Assembly (NCBI GenBank): GCA_021851625.1
Contig: JAJZCX010000094.1
Coordinates: 1 to 6,288, forward strand
Origin: Acidobacteriota bacterium
GTDB taxonomy: Bacteria > Acidobacteriota > Terriglobia > Terriglobales > Acidobacteriaceae
DNA: 6,288 bases
Reading direction: 5' to 3'
Part shown: piece by piece, positions 1 to 5,572 of the stretch
How positions within the stretch are numbered: position 1 is the stretch's first letter
Layout of the letters: each line of letters opens with the position of its first letter
Position numbers and translations under genes: made by a program
Notes under the pieces: model-generated
The model's database searches: none
What the model was told of the DNA's origin: nothing
Seen by the model: only the letters and a program-made list of their open reading frames with translations

Positions 1-3
1 AGC

Positions 4-903
4 GTGTACCATCAAGATATGGTGAAAGGTATCACTCTGGTGCACGCCGTGCGTGAGCCGGAGATCTTTGACAAGCTCGCGGATTTTTTCTCTGCACTCG
101 GCTTCGAGCCGGGCAAGGGATGGCAGAATGGCCCCAATCGGGGTGCGCCGTTTCTTGCTCCGATTGGGAATTTGGAAGTCGTTATGGGCCGCGCACCGGT
201 CGCCCCTGCTGACATTTTGATTGAAGTCACCGCGCTCGACGCCGTACACGCAGTCGCGCTGGAGTGGATGAAGAAAAACTGCGTCAGCGCTGCGGATGAA
301 AAAATCTCCGCCATTACAGACACCCATTGGAAGTCGCGTTTATTTACGGTGGAACCCGCTCCCGGTCTGCAACTTGCATTCTGGGAGAGTGACAATCCGC
401 AGCACGGTAAACCTCTGGCAATCGAAGGCGACCTGTCCGCGCAGGGAATGCGCTTTGGCATTGTGGCCGCGCGTTGGAACGCCGTCATCACCGATCGCCT
501 GCTGCAAGGCAGCCTGGATGCATTGCTGCGCAGTGGCGCCACGATGCAGGACATTCGCATCGTGCGCGTGCCCGGAGCCTGGGAGATTCCCTCTGCCGCA
601 CGCACATTGGCTGAGACGAAACAACACGATGCCGTCATCACGCTGGGCTGTTTGTTGCGCGGAGAAACTGCGCATTATGAAGCCATCTACAACGAAGTGG
701 CGCGCGGTATTGGACAGAGCCAGCAGGAAACGGGCATTCCACACAGCTTCGGTGTGCTTACCTGCGACACGTTGGAGCAGGCGCTGGATCGCGCAGGTCT
801 GAAGCTAGGCAATAAAGGATTTGAAGCGGCCATTGCCGCGATGGAGATGGTTTCCTTGCAGAAAAAAATCAAGAATGCACAGACACCAGCGGGGAAATCC
901 TAG
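4..903 (+). CDS. ribH: VOC/glyoxalase-like domain fused to 6,7-dimethyl-8-ribityllumazine synthase
   Basis: The C-terminal half (residues about 140-299) is a complete lumazine synthase. This enzyme joins 5-amino-6-ribitylamino-uracil with 3,4-dihydroxy-2-butanone 4-phosphate in the penultimate step of riboflavin synthesis, in the cytosol. Visible family motifs are the substrate-stacking aromatic in ARWN (W158), VPGAWEIP (188-196 region), GETAHYE with the catalytic-type His224, FGVLT (F249) and the phosphate-contacting Arg263 in LDRAGLKLGNKG. Residues about 8-129 are not part of lumazine synthase. They read as a beta-alpha-beta-beta-beta VOC/glyoxalase-like module, starting GITLVHAVREPE and ending LQLAFWE. 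The reading frame is continuous through the join (about 130-140), and the first internal Met (M149, position 448) lies inside the RibH fold, so no separate RibH start is evident. The GTG at 4 is the first start in the window and ATG at 19 is an alternative. The frame is open to the left edge, so the true start may lie upstream. nusB follows by 1 nt. The RibH call is firm; the VOC call is by fold pattern only. Confidence 0.9.
   Translation: MYHQDMVKGITLVHAVREPEIFDKLADFFSALGFEPGKGWQNGPNRGAPFLAPIGNLEVVMGRAPVAPADILIEVTALDAVHAVALEWMKKNCVSAADEKISAITDTHWKSRLFTVEPAPGLQLAFWESDNPQHGKPLAIEGDLSAQGMRFGIVAARWNAVITDRLLQGSLDALLRSGATMQDIRIVRVPGAWEIPSAARTLAETKQHDAVITLGCLLRGETAHYEAIYNEVARGIGQSQQETGIPHSFGVLTCDTLEQALDRAGLKLGNKGFEAAIAAMEMVSLQKKIKNAQTPAGKS
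891..895 (+). promoter_or_regulatory. Ribosome binding site of nusB
   Basis: GGGGA lies inside the last codons of the upstream gene, 9 nt before the ATG at 905. It supports that ATG over the in-frame ATG at 821, which would add a basic tail overlapping the RibH C-terminus. It also suggests translation coupled to ribH. Confidence 0.55.
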
Positions 904-904
904 C

Positions 905-1348
905 ATGGGCAAACGCCGCAAATCCCGCGAACTGGCCATGCAGATGCTTTTTCAGCTCGACATTGGCCGCCACACTCCCGATGAGGTGCGCCGCACCTTT
1001 TGGCAGTCGCGTACAACCACGGACATGGAGGCACGCGGCTTTGCCGAGGACATCTTTCGCATCGCAACCGAACGCCAAGCAGAGATCGATGCCTGCATTC
1101 AGCAATTGAGCACAAACTGGCGATTGGAGCGCATGCCTGCCGTCGATCGAAACCTGCTGCGTGCGGCCATTGCTGAAATGCTGGGCTTCCCTAGCACGCC
1201 GCTGCCCATCATCATCGACGAAGCGTTGGAAGTCGCCAAACTCTACGCCGCACCGGAATCCATTTCTTTTTTGAATGGAATTCTGGATGCAGCCGCACGC
1301 ACGCTGCCTCGTCCAATTAAACAGTTGGACCCCAAACAGCCCGCGTAG
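905..1348 (+). CDS. nusB: Transcription antitermination factor NusB
   Basis: NusB binds boxA RNA together with NusE (S10) and helps RNA polymerase read through rRNA operons without premature termination. The 147-residue length is normal for the family. The N-terminus is basic and begins the first helix (KRRKSRELAMQMLFQLD, residues 3-19), the RNA-binding arginine-rich segment. The C-terminal half has the conserved runs NWRLERMPAVDRNLLRAAI (about 70-90), IIIDEALEVAKLYA and the family signature SISFLNGILD. The ATG at 905 is chosen because the protein then starts at the family's usual place and a GGGGA lies 9 nt upstream. The gene starts 1 nt after the ribH stop, so the two almost certainly share a transcript, which ends at the hairpin at 1369-1400. 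The ribH-nusB order is shared with many bacteria, including E. coli. Confidence 0.96.
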   Translation: MGKRRKSRELAMQMLFQLDIGRHTPDEVRRTFWQSRTTTDMEARGFAEDIFRIATERQAEIDACIQQLSTNWRLERMPAVDRNLLRAAIAEMLGFPSTPLPIIIDEALEVAKLYAAPESISFLNGILDAAARTLPRPIKQLDPKQPA

Positions 1349-1368
1349 GCGCACGGATTCGATAGAAA

Positions 1369-1400
1369 CCAAAAAGCCCTGCTTGCGCAGGGCTTTTTGG
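1369..1400. terminator. Bidirectional intrinsic terminator
   Basis: A perfect 14-bp inverted repeat (CCAAAAAGCCCTGC at 1369-1382 and its exact complement at 1387-1400) with a 4-nt TTGC loop. The GC-rich core is flanked by A5 on the left arm and T5 on the right arm, so each strand's RNA ends in a U run. It sits 20 nt past the nusB stop and 17 bp from the stop of the convergent minus-strand gene. That placement fits one element serving both transcripts. Confidence 0.9.
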
Positions 1401-1416
1401 CGTACATCTACCGAGC

Positions 1417-3984
1417 CTATTCCACCTGACGCGGGCGAGTGGCCATAAAGAAAGCTGGCACAGGCTTATTGTTGGGGTCGGTTAAACTTGGATTGATTTG
1501 TTGCGAATCGGTAAGCGTGTTCGTGTTGATCAGGTGAATCAGATTATCTTGATCTGTGCTCGTATAGAAGGTGTTCGTATCGGGGCTAAAGACGCCTGCA
1601 ATCGGAGCACCTGCCGTGCCCTGCAACTGCAGGGCTTGCAGCGTGCCGCCGCCGGTAGCTGGAACTGTGTACGTAGGCAAAATCGTGTTGCCGCTCGTGC
1701 CCGGTGCGTTGGAGTAGAAGGTCACAAACGCCAAGCCAGAGGTGGGCGAAGGCAGCACCTGACTGATATTGGCAATGCTGGGCACACTGAGCGTAGATGG
1801 ATACGGAGTTCCCGCCACGTTCGGCGTGGCTCCGAATTGCAGATTGCCCGTTTGCGGACAAGCCCCCGCAGGAATCGCCACGTCAATATCTGTCAAAGAT
1901 AGGGTTCCCGCGCCTGCATTGGCCGTGGCTCCCAAAATGTGATGTCCGTCGGTGCTGCTGGCTACTTGATCGATATTCACGTTCACCGTGCCCACAGGCG
2001 GATAGTAATTCGTCGGATTGACTGCGGTGTTGGGATTGTTGCTCGTATTGTTCGGCCCCGTGGCGCAATAGCTGAAGGCGCTGGCCTGTGCCGCACCGGC
2101 AGACGCCGCGTAGATGCCCACTCCTGGTACGGTCACCGTGTTGCTCGGCACTGGCACGGTCTCTGTCGCCGGGGAAGGCGCAGGACAGTTGGTGGCTGGG
2201 CTATTGCCATTGTCCGTGCAAGCGTGCCAGCCGGTGAACTTTGAGTAGATAAACAGCGTGGCCGCATTGGGTGTGTTCGCCGCAGGCGGGTTGGAGTATG
2301 TGATGTAGAGCGTCTGATTATCTTCCGTAAAGTTGGCCGTATACGGTGGATTCACCTCACCCCCCAGATACTGCGTGGAGAAAACCGGGTTGCTCACGCC
2401 TGCCGGATAGATGGGTAAATTATTAGCATCACAAGAAATTGCAGGACCAGGGGCTGGAAATTGTGCAGCACTGGCACTGGTGGTGTTGTACAGATAGAAC
2501 AACTGGCGGCAGGGATCGTGAATTACAACCGTTTGGCTGTCGGGAGAAACGGCCAACACCGTCCCCGGCACATTCGCGTTTTGCTTGGACATAACATAGG
2601 TCTTCGCACTGACCGCCATCAATTCTTCCGCACTGCCAAAGTACAACGTGGTCCCTTGCTGATTCAGCACCATGGAATTGGGCAAATACGGGAGCTTGAC
2701 AGGAAGGCTCACATTGCCGACAAGAAAATCAATTGGCACAAAGCCATACGATTGCGGGCTGGCGAGATAGAGCACGGCCGAACTCGGCCCCGGAGTATGC
2801 ACGCTCACCGGATTGCTGGTTACAGGCAGTCCAACTCCCAGCAGGCCAATCTGATCCTCTGGAGAAGGATTGCACAAACCCGGCAGACATTGGGCCACCA
2901 CATCCGCATCGCTGGGATGCGCAGCCGTGATTACACCGGTTGTGTTCACCGTGATATTCAGCGGGTTGGTCGAGGTGTACGTCAGGGCCAAACCCTGAAT
3001 CGGATTGTTGTTGGTATCCAATACCGCTGCGGTCAGTGCCTGAATATTGGTCTGGTTCACCGTGATGTTGGTGGAATTGGTTCCGCTCGGAGCCAACGTA
3101 ATGCTCTTGGGCGGGCAGGTAAAGAAGTATCCAGCCGAACTGGAAGCCTGCGCCACATTCGCAGTAATTACAGTCGCCCCCGGCTGATGTGCAGTAGCGA
3201 TTCCGTTCTGATCGACGGTCACAACGTTCGTATTCTGCGGTGCAAAGGAAAGATGTCCCACTGCGCAGGTAATGTCATTGGCAGAACCCGGCGTACAAGT
3301 TCCTCCACCTGTGCATACCGTAGCCGCCAGTGGCACGGTGTTGTTTTGGGAGATGCAGCTCGTCTGCGTATATCCTGGCGTGCAGCCCGGGGGTAGATTA
3401 TTTGCGGAGTTCGCTGGATCCACATACGTGCAAACCGTCACCGGCGATATCTGTCCATCGGAGGGATTGCTGGCATAAGGGCATGTCTCCGATGTCCCGC
3501 CCGGAGCCAGCGCCACGCTGGTCACTTGCGGGTGCACAAAGACAGGCACGGGATTGCTGGTGGCTCCTCCACCGCTGGCTGTGATGTACGCGATCCCACT
3601 CTTATTCGTCGGAATGCAGGTGGTAAAGTTCGACACTCCATTGCCAGAGTTCCGGTTCCAAGTTCCGCCGCAAATCTGTCCCGTTGGCGTCACATCGGCA
3701 ATCGTCATGTCTGTGCTGCCATAGGTAAACGCCCGCAGCCCAGAATTGACGCCTCTGCAAGTTAATCCAACAGCGGAAACCACGGCATTTGTTGCACCGT
3801 AGTTGACCGAGACTCCATACGTGCTCGGTTCCAAATCAATGGTGGATGTGGCGCTTGTCGACGGTCCGCTCTGGAAACCGCTGCAAAAATTCTTTCCATA
3901 ATCCGTCAGATAGCACCCGGTCATGGAGACGCTCGCCGGTAGGGAAAGCGCACACAAAACTGTCAGAAATACAAACCGCCGCAT
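1417..3984 (-). CDS. Exported Ig-like/beta-propeller protein, probable lipoprotein
   Basis: An 855-residue exported protein of unknown specific function. Residues 1-23 form a signal peptide (MRRF basic start, hydrophobic stretch FVFLTVLCALSLPA) followed by MTGC at 21-24. This resembles a lipobox with an unusual Met at -3, so an outer-surface lipoprotein is likely but SPase I cleavage is possible. About 45-400 contain Ig-like (Big_2-type) segments: one ending near VPVFVHP (146-151), one with NVVTVDQNGIATAHQPGATVI (253-273), and one with LALTYTSTNPLNITVNTTGVITA (332-354). About 400-855 show 6-7 repeated units typical of a YVTN-like beta-propeller, for example VLAVSPDSQTVVIHD (476-490), FTEDNQTLYITY (552-563), SSTDGHHILGA (676-686) and GVFSPDTNTFYTS (797-809). 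The protein is rich in Asn, Thr, Ser and Pro, has about 16 Lys plus Arg in total, and has 20 Cys after C24. The start at 3984 is set by the signal peptide and a strong SD; the open frame continues upstream to 4197 without coding character. An adhesion or cell-surface binding role is only a guess. Confidence 0.85.
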   Translation of the reverse strand: MRRFVFLTVLCALSLPASVSMTGCYLTDYGKNFCSGFQSGPSTSATSTIDLEPSTYGVSVNYGATNAVVSAVGLTCRGVNSGLRAFTYGSTDMTIADVTPTGQICGGTWNRNSGNGVSNFTTCIPTNKSGIAYITASGGGATSNPVPVFVHPQVTSVALAPGGTSETCPYASNPSDGQISPVTVCTYVDPANSANNLPPGCTPGYTQTSCISQNNTVPLAATVCTGGGTCTPGSANDITCAVGHLSFAPQNTNVVTVDQNGIATAHQPGATVITANVAQASSSAGYFFTCPPKSITLAPSGTNSTNITVNQTNIQALTAAVLDTNNNPIQGLALTYTSTNPLNITVNTTGVITAAHPSDADVVAQCLPGLCNPSPEDQIGLLGVGLPVTSNPVSVHTPGPSSAVLYLASPQSYGFVPIDFLVGNVSLPVKLPYLPNSMVLNQQGTTLYFGSAEELMAVSAKTYVMSKQNANVPGTVLAVSPDSQTVVIHDPCRQLFYLYNTTSASAAQFPAPGPAISCDANNLPIYPAGVSNPVFSTQYLGGEVNPPYTANFTEDNQTLYITYSNPPAANTPNAATLFIYSKFTGWHACTDNGNSPATNCPAPSPATETVPVPSNTVTVPGVGIYAASAGAAQASAFSYCATGPNNTSNNPNTAVNPTNYYPPVGTVNVNIDQVASSTDGHHILGATANAGAGTLSLTDIDVAIPAGACPQTGNLQFGATPNVAGTPYPSTLSVPSIANISQVLPSPTSGLAFVTFYSNAPGTSGNTILPTYTVPATGGGTLQALQLQGTAGAPIAGVFSPDTNTFYTSTDQDNLIHLINTNTLTDSQQINPSLTDPNNKPVPAFFMATRPRQVE

Positions 3985-3988
3985 TGAA

Positions 3989-3995
3989 CCTCCCC
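3989..3995 (-). promoter_or_regulatory. Ribosome binding site of the exported protein gene
   Basis: On the minus strand GGGGAGG lies 4 nt before the ATG at 3984. It fixes the start at the signal peptide Met and rejects the 71-codon upstream extension. Its first two G residues are also part of the leader hairpin at 3994-4020. Confidence 0.75.
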
Positions 3996-4020
3996 GTCTG
4001 CACACCCGTGGTGTGGACGG
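3994..4020 (-). promoter_or_regulatory. Leader hairpin touching the Shine-Dalgarno sequence
   Basis: The minus-strand RNA can fold as CCGTC-CACAC / GTGTG-(CA bulge)-GACGG: 10 bp, a 5-nt loop and a 2-nt bulge. Its 3' arm ends in the first two bases of GGGGAGG. It could present or partly mask the ribosome site. No known riboswitch or protein site is recognised. Confidence 0.45.
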
Positions 4021-4060
4021 TGAAATCAGGAACACTCTCGTAAAGGATTCCAGTACCCTT

Positions 4061-4089
4061 AGTCTATTGGCAGTGAGCAGCTTCGGCAA
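4061..4089 (-). promoter_or_regulatory. Candidate sigma70-type promoter for the exported protein gene
   Basis: On the minus strand TTGCCG (4089-4084) and TAGACT (4066-4061) are separated by exactly 17 nt. Each matches 4 of 6 consensus bases. Transcription would begin near 4054, giving a leader of about 70 nt that contains the hairpin at 3994-4020. Predicted from sequence only. Confidence 0.4.
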
Positions 4090-4106
4090 CCGCCATGTTG
4101 CACTGT

Positions 4107-4135
4107 CCCATTTGTGCCCCCGCGCACAAGGTGGG
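4107..4135. promoter_or_regulatory. Inverted repeat in the divergent control region, operator-like
   Basis: TTGTGC (4112-4117) and GCACAA (4124-4129) are exact inverted copies around a 6-nt centre. They are extended outward by CCCA (4107-4110) and TGGG (4132-4135). A second small palindrome, GGGAAAATCCC (4133-4143), abuts it. The site lies between the two candidate promoters and over the expected -35 region of thiG, where a repressor or activator would act. No regulator family is recognised, and no THI-box/TPP riboswitch consensus is present. Confidence 0.35.
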
Positions 4136-4149
4136 AAAATCCCCTGTCT

Positions 4150-4155
4150 TACAAT
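4150..4155 (+). promoter_or_regulatory. Candidate -10 element of thiG
   Basis: TACAAT (5 of 6 consensus bases) ends 6 nt before the thiG ATG at 4162, so the predicted transcript start falls on or next to the A of the start codon. No good -35 hexamer is found 16-18 nt upstream. A weaker alternative is TTGTGC (4112-4117) with GAAAAT (4135-4140), spacing 17, which would leave a leader of about 15 nt. Confidence 0.4.
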
Positions 4156-4161
4156 AGCCGC

Positions 4162-4932
4162 ATGGATACTTTGGTCATTGCAGGCAAGGCATTTCAATCC
4201 CGCTTGATCGTTGGCACGGGCAAATATAAGGACGGTGCGGAGACCCAGCGCGCCATGGAAGCCAGTGGTGCGGAGATGGTGACTGTGGCCGTACGCCGCG
4301 TCAATCTCGACCGCAGCAAAGAATCGCTGCTCGACTTCATCGATCCTCGCCGATATTTCCTGCTACCCAATACCGCTGGCTGCTACACGGCAGACGAAGC
4401 CATTCGCGCTGCGCGCCTGGGCCGCGAGGTCGGCCTCTCGGACTGGGTAAAAATTGAGGTCATTGGCGACCTGCAAACTCTCTACCCGGACGTGCAGGCC
4501 ACGCTGGAGGCCACGCGCGTGCTCGTCAAGGAGGGCTTCACCGTTCTGCCCTACACATCGGATGACATCGTGGTCGCGCGCCGATTGATTGACGCAGGCG
4601 CTGCCGCCGTCATGCCCCTCGGTGCACCCATCGGCAGCGGATTAGGCATTCAGAATACCGCCAACCTGCGCATACTACGCGAGCGCATCACAGAGGTGCC
4701 GCTCATCGTGGATGCCGGCGTGGGCACGGCCTCTGACGCAGCCATTGCCATGGAACTCGGCGCGGATGCGGTGCTGATGAACTCTGGTATAGCGCACGCT
4801 GACCATCCCGTGCTGATGGCGGAGGCCATGCAGCACGCCGTGCTCGCCGGGCGGCAGGCTTATCTGGCAGGGCGCATGCAGCGCAAGCTCTACGCCACGG
4901 CCTCATCTCCGTTGGAAGGCATCTCGCGCTAG
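4162..4932 (+). CDS. thiG: Thiazole synthase ThiG
   Basis: ThiG builds the thiazole phosphate ring of thiamine from deoxyxylulose 5-phosphate, dehydroglycine and the sulfur carried on ThiS thiocarboxylate. It is a cytosolic TIM-barrel enzyme. The 256-residue length is normal. Visible motifs are RLIVGTGKY (14-22), LLPNTAGCYTA (67-77), DWVKIEVIGD with the Schiff-base Lys97 and Glu99, VLPYTSDD (128-135), PLGAPIGSGLGI (152-163), VDAGVGTASDAAIAMELGAD (183-202, Asp184 in the active-site position) and the C-terminal YATASSPLEG. The ATG at 4162 gives the family's usual MDTLVIAGKAF start; the in-frame ATG at 4114 would add 16 unrelated residues. No Shine-Dalgarno sequence precedes 4162, and TACAAT lies just upstream, pointing to a leaderless message. 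ThiS, ThiF and ThiH are not in this window. ruvC follows after 3 nt. Confidence 0.96.
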   Translation: MDTLVIAGKAFQSRLIVGTGKYKDGAETQRAMEASGAEMVTVAVRRVNLDRSKESLLDFIDPRRYFLLPNTAGCYTADEAIRAARLGREVGLSDWVKIEVIGDLQTLYPDVQATLEATRVLVKEGFTVLPYTSDDIVVARRLIDAGAAAVMPLGAPIGSGLGIQNTANLRILRERITEVPLIVDAGVGTASDAAIAMELGADAVLMNSGIAHADHPVLMAEAMQHAVLAGRQAYLAGRMQRKLYATASSPLEGISR

Positions 4933-4935
4933 CCT

Positions 4936-5430
4936 ATGCGCGTCCTCGGCATCGATTGCGGAACACGATTCACCGGCTACGGCGTGGTGGAGTCGGATAC
5001 ATCTGGGCATCTGCACACGCTCGACTGTGGCGCAATCCGCCTGAGCAAACAAGATCCAATGTCGCAGCGGCTCTGCACGATTTTTTCCGAACTGACCACA
5101 TTGATTGAGCGACACGCACCGGATGTGGTCGCCATTGAAGAGGTCTTCCACGCCGCCAACAGTCGTACTGCATTGTTGCTAGGCCAGGCTCGTGGCGTAG
5201 CTCTGTTGGCCGCCGCCATGCAAAATGTCGCGATTGCAGAATATGCTCCGCTCGCCGTTAAGTCCGCCGTCTCCGGCTACGGCTTGGCGGACAAGGAGCA
5301 GGTGCGCTTCATGGTCATGCGACTCCTGCATTTGGACACACCGCCAGAGCCGCTCGATGCCTCCGACGCACTGGCCATCGCCATTTGCCACACGCATCAC
5401 GCGCAGACCGCCGCTGCCCAGAGACGCTAG
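4936..5430 (+). CDS. ruvC: Crossover junction endodeoxyribonuclease RuvC
   Basis: RuvC is the dimeric, Mg-dependent nuclease that resolves Holliday junctions during recombinational repair, working with RuvAB. The 164-residue length is normal. The four acidic catalytic residues are in place: Asp7 in VLGIDCGTRFTGYG, Glu68 in VVAIEEVFHA, and Asp141 and Asp144 in LDASDALAIAICH. The NSRTALLLGQARGVAL block (75-90) and VKSAVSGYGLADKEQV (108-123) are also family-typical. The ATG at 4936 puts Asp7 at its standard position. The gene begins 3 nt after the thiG stop with no SD at normal spacing (GGAAGG at 4914-4919 is 16 nt away), so translation is probably coupled to thiG. ruvA and ruvB are not adjacent here. 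Confidence 0.96.
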   Translation: MRVLGIDCGTRFTGYGVVESDTSGHLHTLDCGAIRLSKQDPMSQRLCTIFSELTTLIERHAPDVVAIEEVFHAANSRTALLLGQARGVALLAAAMQNVAIAEYAPLAVKSAVSGYGLADKEQVRFMVMRLLHLDTPPEPLDASDALAIAICHTHHAQTAAAQRR

Positions 5431-5438
5431 AGCGTCTT
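5421..5438 (+). terminator. Hairpin over the ruvC stop codon, weak terminator candidate
   Basis: AGACGCT (5422-5428) and AGCGTCT (5431-5437) are perfect inverted copies separated by AG. A further G-U pair makes 8 bp on paper, but the tight loop would open to about 6 bp. The stem overlaps the ruvC stop codon (5428-5430). The following CCTCTTC is only moderately U-rich, so termination here would be inefficient. Confidence 0.3.
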
Positions 5439-5464
5439 CCTCTTCAGTGTTCACAAAAGTGTTG

Positions 5465-5510
5465 AAAAAAATAGATGCCCCATTCAAGCCGTCTTTTGGC
5501 TTGAGTGGGG
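5465..5510 (-). terminator. Intrinsic terminator of rsmA
   Basis: CCCCATTCAAGCC (5478-5490) and GGCTTGAGTGGGG (5498-5510) form a 13-bp stem with one non-Watson-Crick position and a 7-nt loop. Reading on the minus strand, the stem is followed after 6 nt by seven T (5471-5465), which suits termination of rsmA. No U run follows on the plus strand, although there the odd position is a tolerated G-U pair, so the stem could still help block ruvC read-through or protect its 3' end. Confidence 0.6.
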
Positions 5511-5572
5511 GGAGTCAGGACCACAAACTCTTTCCCGACCGTGAATACTCCGCCCGAAAACTCTCTGGCCGC

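Noticed and set aside
12..641. Minus-strand open frame of 209 codons opposite the fused ribH
   Set aside because: It is antisense to the VOC and RibH coding sequence, has biased Ser/Arg/Pro composition and no family resemblance, so it is a shadow frame.
821..904. Earlier NusB start at 821
   Set aside because: The added 28 residues are a basic out-of-frame reading of the RibH C-terminus; the ATG at 905 has an SD and matches the family's usual N-terminus.
2461..3396. Long plus-strand open frame (311 codons) antisense to the surface protein gene
   Set aside because: It lies wholly opposite a clearly coding frame, is Arg/His/Gly-rich as expected for a complement frame of Thr/Asn/Pro codons, shows no recognisable domain, and has no upstream SD that I can see.
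4114..4161. Earlier ThiG start at 4114
   Set aside because: It adds 16 residues unrelated to ThiG. The ATG at 4162 gives the standard MDTLVIAGKAF start.
3985..4161. TPP riboswitch (THI-box) upstream of thiG
   Set aside because: I looked for the CTGAGA and ACCTGATCTGG-type conserved segments on the plus strand and found neither; the predicted leader is also too short.
3985..4197. N-terminal extension of the surface protein to an ATG at 4197
   Set aside because: It would bury the signal peptide 71 residues inside the protein, ignore the strong GGGGAGG at 3995-3989, and overlap the thiG start.
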